From Legionellaceae bacterium (GTDB lineage Bacteria; Pseudomonadota; Gammaproteobacteria; Legionellales; Legionellaceae), in NCBI GenBank assembly GCA_947470005.1, contig CANISA010000130.1, positions 1 through 5,211 of the forward strand: a DNA stretch of 5,211 bases. Reading direction: 5' to 3'. Numbering within the stretch: the first letter of the stretch is position 1; each line of letters starts with the position of its first letter. The notes under the pieces are model-generated. The model searched no databases, had not been told where the DNA came from, and saw only the letters and a program-made list of their open reading frames with translations. Below are positions 1 through 5,098 of this stretch, piece after piece. Position numbers and translations under genes: made by a program.

Positions 1-50
1 AATCATACTTTATTCAGAAACTGAATGATTCCAGACTGAGCCACCAATAA
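1..50 (+). CDS. Possible C-terminal tail of a gene entering from the left (partial)
   Basis: Reading from base 3, the frame gives SYFIQKLNDSRLSHQ and stops at TAA 48-50. The other two plus frames stop earlier, and the peptide is a believable hydrophilic C-terminus. Only 15 residues are visible, so no family can be named. The minus strand is also open here (ending LLLVAQSGIIQFLNKV, stop at 3-5) but has no start codon, so strand and reality are both uncertain. The stretch also contains a small palindrome (ATTCAG, AAA, CTGAAT at 12-26). Confidence 0.2.
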   Translation, partial: SYFIQKLNDSRLSHQ

Positions 51-322
51 CAAGCGGACTTTGAGAAATATCGTTTTTTATTGATTAAAAATAAATCATA
101 TCATGCTGTGGTTGGCGAAACGATGACCGAGGCCTGTCCTTGAATTTAAGATGGTAGCTTCTTATTCAGAGCAGAGTGGCGCTGCCTTGTTATTACTTCC
201 CGGCCACAAACGTGTCTTCCCTCATCCGCCCTGTCGGGCACCTTCTCCCGAAACGGGAGAAGAAAAAACCTTCAGCGATGAGCAGTGTGGATGCTGGTTA
301 ACAAAAATCCATTCATATCAAA
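51..322. other. Intergenic region left of the transposase
   Basis: No convincing gene is seen in this stretch. Bases 60-110 are AT-rich with runs of T and A. The 65-codon plus-strand frame at 151-348 crosses the palindromic repeat at 219-262 and overlaps the transposase 3' end, so it is not credible as a gene. One end of the transposable element should lie in or near this stretch, but no clean terminal inverted repeat was found. The best partial matches are GATGAGC at 277-283, compared with the motif copy beside the transposase start, and AATTTAAGA at 143-151, compared with the copy at 4966-4974. Confidence 0.5.
219..262. repeat. Palindromic intergenic repeat with two stem-loops
   Basis: Two hairpins lie side by side. 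GCCC (228-231) pairs with GGGC (236-239) around a 4-base loop. CTTCTCCCG (242-250) pairs perfectly with CGGGAGAAG (254-262) around AAA. The opening CCCTCATCCG followed by a GGGAGAAG-type hairpin resembles a palindromic intergenic element that I recall as dispersed in many proteobacterial genomes; this is from memory, not a search. The second hairpin is followed by AAAAAA on the plus strand, so on the minus strand the T-run precedes the stem. It is therefore not a textbook intrinsic terminator for the transposase, although the stem may still protect transcript 3' ends. Confidence 0.6.
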
Positions 323-1588
323 TCATTCAGATTCTTCTTTATCATTAGGTAGCCGTGGGAAGTTAAATATTTGCCTAAACATCTCTGATTGCGCCTGTTT
401 CATTGCCTTAGCGGCCTGCAAATCCGATTGTGCCATCATGTGCTTATCTAATGACTCAAAGCTTGCACCGGCCTTTAAATAGCCGGCAGCATTTGGTAAT
501 GATTTCAGTTTTTCATAGGGTGTCATCATGCTGTGATAAGGGTAAGTTTTTTTCTCTTTGCCTTTTTTATCAATTTTTATTTCTGCAAAGTAGCAGGGGC
601 GATGAAAATTTATATACGGCGTTAAATACTTGCGATAAAACGTATTAATTACCGGAGCCCATTTTTGAGAAATATGAACATATCCCAGGTACTTTCGAAC
701 AATCGCTCCGTTTTTTGATTCAGCCAAAGCATTGTCATTTGAATGCCTAGAGCGTGATTTTGTCATTGCAATATGCAGTTTATTCAATAAGGTGGCGACT
801 ACATTATTGATGTAGTCACTCCCATTGTCTGAATGAAAGTTAATAATGACGAACGGGAAGGCGTGAAGTAGCTCCTCAAGTACCGGCATTAAATAGCGTT
901 CGCTTATCTTTTCAACGCTACAAACAACCTCATATTGCGTGACCTCATCAACAGCATGGATATGATACACGCCTTTTTCTTTATCCTGATCGCCCTGATG
1001 GACCGTGTCAATCCGAATGTATCCAGGCTGGCCTTCTGGATTTGGTTTTCGTCTCTCTCCTATTTGGACAGCCGATTTTTTCGTTTTAGTAAAGTGCCGG
1101 CGTTGCCGCTGATAGAAATCACCCTTACGCAAATTATAGAGATGCGAGACAGATATGCCCGCAAGGCGCTCATAGGAGGCCTCGCCATACACAAGATAGG
1201 CTCTTTCAAAAAGCTTTTTGGTTGCAGGACCACTCAGAGTCTGATGCGCTTCATCCGTTTGAGCCAGCAATAAAACGTCACTATGCGTATAACGCTTAGT
1301 AAATGCATTACGGCGAGAGCACGCACGTCCTATCCAATGTTTTTCTCGGTATTGCGCTATAAGACGCTTTAATTGTGACCTTGAGTACCCAGTCATCAAC
1401 GCCAAGTATTCACATACTGGACCTTTGTCCTTCTTGCTCAATTTAAAATAATTAGTGCGCTTTAAGGTCTGAGCAATCCACTCGTAGCGCGAAGCTTTGG
1501 CTATCTGAAAAGCAAGCTTGTCAGTGCCACCCAAAAATATTTTGATAGCTGCAGGGCTATCCAGTTTGCTGTCGTTCATCGTAATCAT
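323..1588 (-). CDS. DDE transposase / integrase-catalytic-domain protein (421 aa)
   Basis: This protein probably catalyses cut-and-paste or copy transposition of the element it belongs to, using an RNase H-fold rve-type core with two metal ions. The core runs from about residue 185 to 330. The catalytic triad reads D194 (IRIDTVH), D254 (FHSDNGSDY) and E290 (ALAESKNG), with 35 residues between the second and third, the DD(35)E signature. Residues 25-80 look like a helix-turn-helix DNA-binding region (YLALMTGYSRSQLKRLI), and a second helical segment lies at 100-155. The basic C-terminus includes NFHRPC and MMTPYEKLKSLPNA, which I recall as conserved in unclassified (ISNCY-like) transposases of gammaproteobacteria; IS481 or IS1202-type membership is possible. 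Length and triad are intact, so it may be active. Two ATGs compete (1588 and 1579). An AAGGA at 1591-1595 lies only 2 bases before the first and 11 before the second, so the start is uncertain. Repeated end-like motifs lie directly upstream. Confidence 0.9.
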   Translation of the reverse strand: MITMNDSKLDSPAAIKIFLGGTDKLAFQIAKASRYEWIAQTLKRTNYFKLSKKDKGPVCEYLALMTGYSRSQLKRLIAQYREKHWIGRACSRRNAFTKRYTHSDVLLLAQTDEAHQTLSGPATKKLFERAYLVYGEASYERLAGISVSHLYNLRKGDFYQRQRRHFTKTKKSAVQIGERRKPNPEGQPGYIRIDTVHQGDQDKEKGVYHIHAVDEVTQYEVVCSVEKISERYLMPVLEELLHAFPFVIINFHSDNGSDYINNVVATLLNKLHIAMTKSRSRHSNDNALAESKNGAIVRKYLGYVHISQKWAPVINTFYRKYLTPYINFHRPCYFAEIKIDKKGKEKKTYPYHSMMTPYEKLKSLPNAAGYLKAGASFESLDKHMMAQSDLQAAKAMKQAQSEMFRQIFNFPRLPNDKEESE

Positions 1589-1614
1589 AGTCCTTACAGT
1601 TTGGACGACATCTG

Positions 1615-1714
1615 CTGGAATAGCCTTTTTTCCTCTTATTCCTCGCTATTTCAGGCTCATTTGTATTGGAAAGAGCCTTTCGTTTCAGGCTCATCATGCA
1701 TTGGAAGAGACTTT
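1615..1714. repeat. Transposon-end-like repeat array upstream of the transposase
   Basis: A two-part motif recurs in the same direction: TTTCAGGCTCAT at 1649-1660 and again at 1683-1694 (34-bp period). Each is followed after 4-5 bases by TTGGAAAGAGCCTTT (1666-1680) or TTGGAAGAGACTTT (1701-1714). A third, degenerate copy of the second part, CTGGAATAGCCTTT, lies at 1615-1628. Clustered subterminal repeats next to a transposase start are typical of transposase-binding sites at an element end. The outer edge would be near 1714. The array also contains an inverted repeat, GGAATA (1617-1622) with TATTCC (1637-1642), in the transposase leader, which could form an RNA hairpin or an operator. Confidence 0.65.
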
Positions 1715-1747
1715 AATTCGCATTAATTCGCATTAATTCGCATTAAT
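1713..1747. repeat. 10-bp tandem repeat (TTAATTCGCA, 3.5 copies)
   Basis: Perfect copies of TTAATTCGCA occupy 1713-1722, 1723-1732 and 1733-1742, followed by TTAAT at 1743-1747. This places four TTAAT boxes exactly 10 bp apart, on one face of the DNA helix, about 110 bp before the ankyrin gene and abutting the transposon-end repeats. It could be an operator array for an OmpR/PmrA-type response regulator, which bind direct repeats, or simple slippage or amplification of a target site beside the element end. The sequence alone does not decide. Confidence 0.9.
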
Positions 1748-1756
1748 GGCTATACT
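1727..1756 (+). promoter_or_regulatory. Candidate sigma-70 promoter for the ankyrin-kinase operon
   Basis: TTCGCA at 1727-1732 (4 of 6 match to TTGACA) and TATACT at 1751-1756 (5 of 6 match to TATAAT) are separated by 18 bases. Transcription would begin near 1763 and leave a leader of about 95 bases. The -35 lies inside the TTAAT tandem array, so a regulator bound there would act directly on this promoter. A perfect TTGACA at 1802-1807 is also present, but no -10 box lies 16-18 bases downstream of it, so it is less likely. Confidence 0.35.
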
Positions 1757-1858
1757 TAGATAATATTAGATGAATAATCAACAGCAAATGGCAGTGAGTT
1801 TTTGACAGGGAGCCACACACCAGTGGTCCGTTGCAGTTGAAAACACAGAGAGTAAATC

Positions 1859-2983
1859 ATGACAATAATCATGGAAACGTTATGCGCCGAACTTCACATC
1901 GATCCTGAGCATGGTGATGAACGACAATTGCACGTGCTTCAGCAATGGTGTCATGAACATATTTCTCAAGACATCAACTACCAGGGAACTGCGCAAGAAA
2001 AATACACGTGGTACATGGCATTAGCCACGCATTATAACGACTATTTTTTAGCTAAGCTCCCTGAAAATCCTGAACAAATTGACGAAAATATTCTTGCGTT
2101 TAAAAACATGAATGCAGTTCAATATGCCGCGGATCATGGGTATGATCGCTACATCATGGGGTTAACTAGGTTGCCTAATGACGTACTCAATAAACCTAAT
2201 TCTGCGGGCATGACCCCGTTGCATTTAGCAGCTGTGAATGGGCATGTACATACATTACGAGCACTCATTGCTCAAGGTGCCAACCCAAACAAAACCAACA
2301 AACAGTCGCAGCTACCCATTCACAGTGCGCTCATCATAGCTGCGAGATATACAAGCACATTGATTGAAAACAAAGAGGCAATTTTTAGAGAGTTAGACAC
2401 ACTTACACCTGATCTTATGGCACGTAAGGATAACAGTGGTGACACGGTCCTTCATCTTATGGCCTGCGCGGCGATGGGTAGTCACGTCTTTTCGGCGCTC
2501 TGTGCGGAGCTACTCAGCCGGGACGCGCATCCGCAGCAGTATGCAAACCATCAAACACACTATCCAATCCACACGGCCATTTTAAACAATAAAATAGCGA
2601 TCATTGAGTCATTGCTCAAGGTTGATGGTGTCGCTCGTTTAACGGATGCAGAAGGAAAAGTTGCGCTTCATTATGCCGCACAATACGACGCACCTCAAAC
2701 GGTTCTTGAGCAGTGCATCGCCGCTACACCTGACATTAATTGCCGCGATAGATCTCGACGAACGCCCTTAATGGTGGCGGCGGAAGCGAAAAATATTTCT
2801 GCAATGGATGCTTTGATCAAACACGGTGCGGATGCAACCATGACGGATGATCGGGGTTATTCCATTCTTCAATACGCGATGAATAATCATGATGACATAT
2901 TAACAACGTGGATTTTGGAAAATACTTCGTTGAGTAAACATAACCTGCCAGGATTTGGTCAGGAGAATCAGGCGCAGATTTGA
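1859..2983 (+). CDS. Ankyrin-repeat protein, candidate secreted effector (374 aa)
   Basis: The protein probably acts as a protein-binding scaffold. The partner is unknown. Residues 1-80 are a charged, mostly helical N-terminal region without a recognised domain. Ankyrin repeats fill about 81-356: a degenerate first unit (81-114), a canonical one at 115-147 (GMTPLHLAAVNGHVHTLRAL), irregular or lengthened units at 148-191 and 192-230, then 231-263 (YPIHTAILNNKIAIIESLL), 264-297 (ALHYAAQ), 298-330 (TPLMVAAEAKNISAMDALI) and a last partial unit at 331-356. The tail (357-374) is polar. No signal peptide or membrane segment is seen. The start is ATG at 1859 with a weak GAGAG (1847-1851) at suitable spacing; the in-frame ATG at 1871 is an alternative. 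The kinase-like gene follows after 57 bases on the same strand, which suggests an operon. Ankyrin proteins of this type are common Dot/Icm effectors in Legionellales; that role here is inferred. Confidence 0.9.
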   Translation: MTIIMETLCAELHIDPEHGDERQLHVLQQWCHEHISQDINYQGTAQEKYTWYMALATHYNDYFLAKLPENPEQIDENILAFKNMNAVQYAADHGYDRYIMGLTRLPNDVLNKPNSAGMTPLHLAAVNGHVHTLRALIAQGANPNKTNKQSQLPIHSALIIAARYTSTLIENKEAIFRELDTLTPDLMARKDNSGDTVLHLMACAAMGSHVFSALCAELLSRDAHPQQYANHQTHYPIHTAILNNKIAIIESLLKVDGVARLTDAEGKVALHYAAQYDAPQTVLEQCIAATPDINCRDRSRRTPLMVAAEAKNISAMDALIKHGADATMTDDRGYSILQYAMNNHDDILTTWILENTSLSKHNLPGFGQENQAQI

Positions 2984-3006
2984 CTATTTTTCAAGTATAA
3001 GCGACG

Positions 3007-3035
3007 CCTTAAATGAACATGGACACATTAAGGAG
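3007..3035 (+). promoter_or_regulatory. Strong Shine-Dalgarno inside a possible sequestering hairpin
   Basis: TAAGGAG at 3029-3035 is a near-consensus ribosome binding site, 5 bases before the GTG at 3041, and it fixes that start codon. CCTTAA at 3007-3012 is a perfect complement of TTAAGG at 3028-3033, with a 15-base loop. The stem would therefore cover the core of the ribosome site. Ribosomes finishing the ankyrin gene at 2983 stop about 24 bases before the stem, so coupling is possible but not certain. The 6-bp AT-rich stem is weak and could melt with temperature. Confidence 0.45.
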
Positions 3036-3040
3036 ATATC

Positions 3041-4711
3041 GTGCCTATTATCGACCCAATGTTGACTGCCGGGAGCCTCGTCACTGAAACACCCATAGGC
3101 TTTAGCCCTATGGTGCCTGTGGGGCAGATTACTTGGGAAAAGACGACTTCGTTTAAAGACAGTATTCAAGCCGTGTTTTTTCTCCGAGCAATAAAGAATG
3201 ACATCACGCAGTTAAATCAAGTGATTGAAGGGTATAATCGTACAAATAAAATACAAGAAAAGCGGATTTTATTAGACCGAATTAGTTGGCAAATGCGCAC
3301 CATTCAGGACGCTTATCCTGGCGATATCATGACTGGTTTTCAAGATTATAAAACAGAAATTCTTCATAATTTATTTGTCAATTTACAAACTCATACCGAT
3401 CGTTTAAATCAATTATCACCACCCATAGAGTTGATTTTTAGAACAGAACCAACAGAATTAGATGTCTCACCAGCAGAGATGTTAGAGCGCATGTCGCCAG
3501 CGAAAGTATCTGCACTTCTGTCCCTATTATCGGCAGGAGAAAGATGTGATATTTCTCTATTAGATGAGTTGTACCCGTCAATTGATTTTGATGTGGATTT
3601 CTCCGAGTTGATGCGGTTTAATGTGTTTTTATCTTTGTATAAAGTTGCGTTTCTTGGTGGAGGGAATGCTCAGAATTTCACGGCGGTTCTGAAATCAGAT
3701 CCTAGCCAGGTTTTCGTTTTAAAGGTAGAAGAGCGTTTAAATATGCCGAAGCGTGTTGAGCGCTACTTAAGAGAAACAGTGCTCCGCGACGTGCTCGCCC
3801 CCATTTACGCAGAACGGCAAGCCACGTTTATGCGTGCGGCAAAACAACCCTATTATCTTGAAAAAGAGACTACTTGTTCATTGCTTATCACCGTATTTTG
3901 TCCAGAAGGGAATCTAGAGGCCCATGCTGCAGCACAACAAAATCCGGCTGATCGTTTACGATCAGCACTTAATCTTTACACCCAAATGGGTGATGTTTTA
4001 ATGAGGATGCAAATGCAAAACTGTGCATTTCCGGATATAAAAAATACAAACTGGTTGGTGGATGGTAATGATCGCCTGCAACTCGCAGACACCAAGTCAT
4101 TTATCATGACGGCGCCCGATGGGACAATTAACACGGACGTGCTCAGACAAAATGGCTATGGATTTATCACGTCAGGGTATATGAATCCACCTGAAATGTA
4201 CCAGAGCAAAACGTTTTCAGCGGATAAAATGCATGCTTATATGCTCGGAAAAAACGTGTACCAATACGTAACCAACTGCAATTGGGAATATCTAAAAACG
4301 CACCCCTCTCAATTTGATTTCACCGATCCAATTTTTGGTTCACCCGAGGGTGGCTTACTCAAGACGTTGATCGTGGCGATGACCGTGGATGATCCTCCTG
4401 CGATGCGTATGCCGATGTCTACGGCCTTAGCTGAGCTCCAGCAAATAAAGAATTTAATTGATCTAAAACAAATGCAATCAGTGTCCTCGCAAACGCAAGC
4501 AGACACCATGAACGCACCACCAACAATTGAGGTGACTAACCCATTCAAATCGGCACAAGCCGTGCTCAAGGAAGCACCGTCGCCTTCCATCCAGCCGCCC
4601 CTTCAACCTAATATTACGCACCGCTTTAAAGCCGAGGCAAAGGTTCGACCAGCTGAAGAATCTGCAAGTGATTCTCAGACGTATAATCCGATGCATTTCA
4701 ATAAAAAATAA
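3041..4711 (+). CDS. Divergent protein-kinase-like protein, candidate secreted effector (556 aa)
   Basis: This is likely a phosphotransferase with a protein-kinase fold. The substrate is unknown. The kinase motifs are all present in order between about residues 200 and 475: glycine-rich loop FLGGGNAQNFTAVL (204-217), lysine K228 in VFVLKVE, helix-C glutamate E245 in RYLRETVL, hinge-like ITVFCPEGNLEAH (283-295), catalytic loop FPDIKNTNWLV (D332, K334, N337), metal-binding D350 in LADTKSF in place of DFG, and SGYMNPPEM (PPE at 383-385, in place of APE). HRD is replaced by FPD, but the catalytic residues remain, so activity is plausible. Residues 1-195 are a mostly helical region I do not recognise. 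Residues 485-556 are Pro/Gln/Ser-rich and probably disordered, ending in an acidic patch (EE at 539-540) and FNKK, compatible with an E-block-type Dot/Icm signal (inference). The start is GTG at 3041, set by the strong upstream ribosome site. It is probably cotranscribed with the ankyrin gene. Confidence 0.85.
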   Translation: MPIIDPMLTAGSLVTETPIGFSPMVPVGQITWEKTTSFKDSIQAVFFLRAIKNDITQLNQVIEGYNRTNKIQEKRILLDRISWQMRTIQDAYPGDIMTGFQDYKTEILHNLFVNLQTHTDRLNQLSPPIELIFRTEPTELDVSPAEMLERMSPAKVSALLSLLSAGERCDISLLDELYPSIDFDVDFSELMRFNVFLSLYKVAFLGGGNAQNFTAVLKSDPSQVFVLKVEERLNMPKRVERYLRETVLRDVLAPIYAERQATFMRAAKQPYYLEKETTCSLLITVFCPEGNLEAHAAAQQNPADRLRSALNLYTQMGDVLMRMQMQNCAFPDIKNTNWLVDGNDRLQLADTKSFIMTAPDGTINTDVLRQNGYGFITSGYMNPPEMYQSKTFSADKMHAYMLGKNVYQYVTNCNWEYLKTHPSQFDFTDPIFGSPEGGLLKTLIVAMTVDDPPAMRMPMSTALAELQQIKNLIDLKQMQSVSSQTQADTMNAPPTIEVTNPFKSAQAVLKEAPSPSIQPPLQPNITHRFKAEAKVRPAEESASDSQTYNPMHFNKK

Positions 4712-4798
4712 GTCTGTTTAAGCCGAAGGAAAAATTAATGCGTATAAATGATAATAAAATGACCTGAGTTGTAACGATTATTGTATTGAATAAGAGCC

Positions 4799-4828
4799 GT
4801 GGTCGGCCTTGTTCATTGTTTCGGCCAC
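4799..4828. other. Stem-loop downstream of the operon
   Basis: GTGGTCG (4799-4805) can pair with CGGCCAC (4822-4828), giving seven pairs with one G-T wobble and a 16-base loop. No T-run follows. It lies directly before the terminator-like hairpin at 4831 and may act with it to protect or define the operon's 3' end. The long loop makes it a weak call. Confidence 0.3.
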
Positions 4829-4830
4829 TC

Positions 4831-4863
4831 ATCCTACCTTTCGCACCAATGTAGGATATTTTT
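4831..4863 (+). terminator. Likely intrinsic terminator of the ankyrin-kinase operon
   Basis: ATCCTAC (4831-4837) pairs perfectly with GTAGGAT (4851-4857) around a 13-base loop. The run ATTTTT follows at 4858-4863. It lies 120 bases past the kinase stop codon on the same strand. The stem is not GC-rich and the loop is long, so efficiency may be modest. Confidence 0.45.
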
Positions 4864-4968
4864 GTAATTAGAAAAGTTAATATCCACCCGTTCCAGATCA
4901 GGTGGCAAACCATAAATTGATATAGGCGCGGTTTTTTGGACATAAAAAGGTTCTGAGTATTTTCCAAT
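4834..4968 (-). pseudogene. Open-frame fragment resembling a hemopexin-type repeat (44 codons)
   Basis: Read on the minus strand from 4968 to the TAG at 4836-4834, the frame gives 44 residues and includes FYVQKTAPISIYG, then LPPDLERVDINF, then SNYKNILHW. A GLP-x-(D/E)-L/I-x-x-(V/I)-D-x-x-F pattern after a P-I segment is what I recall of hemopexin-like repeats (such as GLPDNIDAAF followed by an aromatic YFF-like strand). There is no ATG or GTG start. The frame is closed by a TAA at 4971-4969, exactly where the transposon-end motif begins, as if that sequence had cut a longer gene. A 44-codon open frame can occur by chance, so this is tentative. Its stop overlaps the operon's terminator stem. 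Confidence 0.3.
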
Positions 4969-4989
4969 TTAAGAATGAGCCTGAAATAG
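4961..4989. repeat. Inverted solo copy of the transposon-end motif
   Basis: The 15 bases at 4975-4989 (ATGAGCCTGAAATAG) are the exact reverse complement of 1646-1660. TTTCCAAT at 4961-4968 is the reverse complement of ATTGGAAA at 1665-1672, so the two-part motif is kept with a spacer of 6 instead of 4 bases. Just to the right, AGATGTCGT (4993-5001) matches the reverse complement of 1605-1613 in the transposase leader, with the intervening 30-odd bases missing. In this orientation the element would extend to the right of 4961, but no transposase reading frame is seen there. It looks like a decayed or deleted second copy of the element's end. Confidence 0.6.
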
Positions 4990-5098
4990 TGTAGATGTCG
5001 TAGTTAATGGTATTGATGTTTTGCTCTTTCTGCCTTGTTTAAAATAAAGGCATTATTGTTATTGTAGTCTATGTTAAGCGGATGTGGGTGAAGTGTGG

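Larger units (their letters stand above)
4712..5098. other. Intergenic region after the operon
   Basis: There is no intact gene. In order it holds a 9-codon frame with a good AAGGA (4738-4767, probably chance), two stem-loops (4799-4828 and 4831-4857), a minus-strand coding-like fragment (4834-4968), the inverted transposon-end motif (4961-4989) and a further hairpin (TGCCTT 5031-5036 with AAGGCA 5047-5052). That last hairpin may end transcription from either side; it lacks a clean T-run in both directions. The 89-codon minus frame spanning 4698-4967 runs through the stem-loops and overlaps the kinase 3' end. It looks spurious. Confidence 0.5.

Noticed and set aside
151..482. Overlapping 65-codon plus-strand frames
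   Set aside because: They cross the palindromic repeat and lie antisense to the transposase 3' end; there is no protein-like composition or ribosome site.
935..1273. 112-codon plus-strand frame rich in hydrophobic residues
   Set aside because: It lies wholly antisense to the conserved catalytic core of the transposase, so it is a shadow of that gene.
1713..1747. CRISPR-like array
   Set aside because: The 10-bp units are contiguous, with no spacers between them.
1802..1807. Perfect TTGACA as the -35 of the ankyrin gene
   Set aside because: No plausible -10 box lies 16-18 bases downstream (the region is GC-rich, near GGTCCG).
4309..4696. Two minus-strand frames of 72 and 93 codons
   Set aside because: They are antisense to the kinase-like gene's C-terminal part and are cysteine-rich shadow translations.
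4738..4767. Nine-codon frame (MRINDNKMT) with an AAGGA before it
   Set aside because: It is too short to support as a gene; AT-rich sequence after a stop codon makes such frames common.
4698..4967. 89-codon minus-strand frame
   Set aside because: It runs through both downstream stem-loops and overlaps the kinase stop. The alternative frame at 4834-4968 looks more protein-like.
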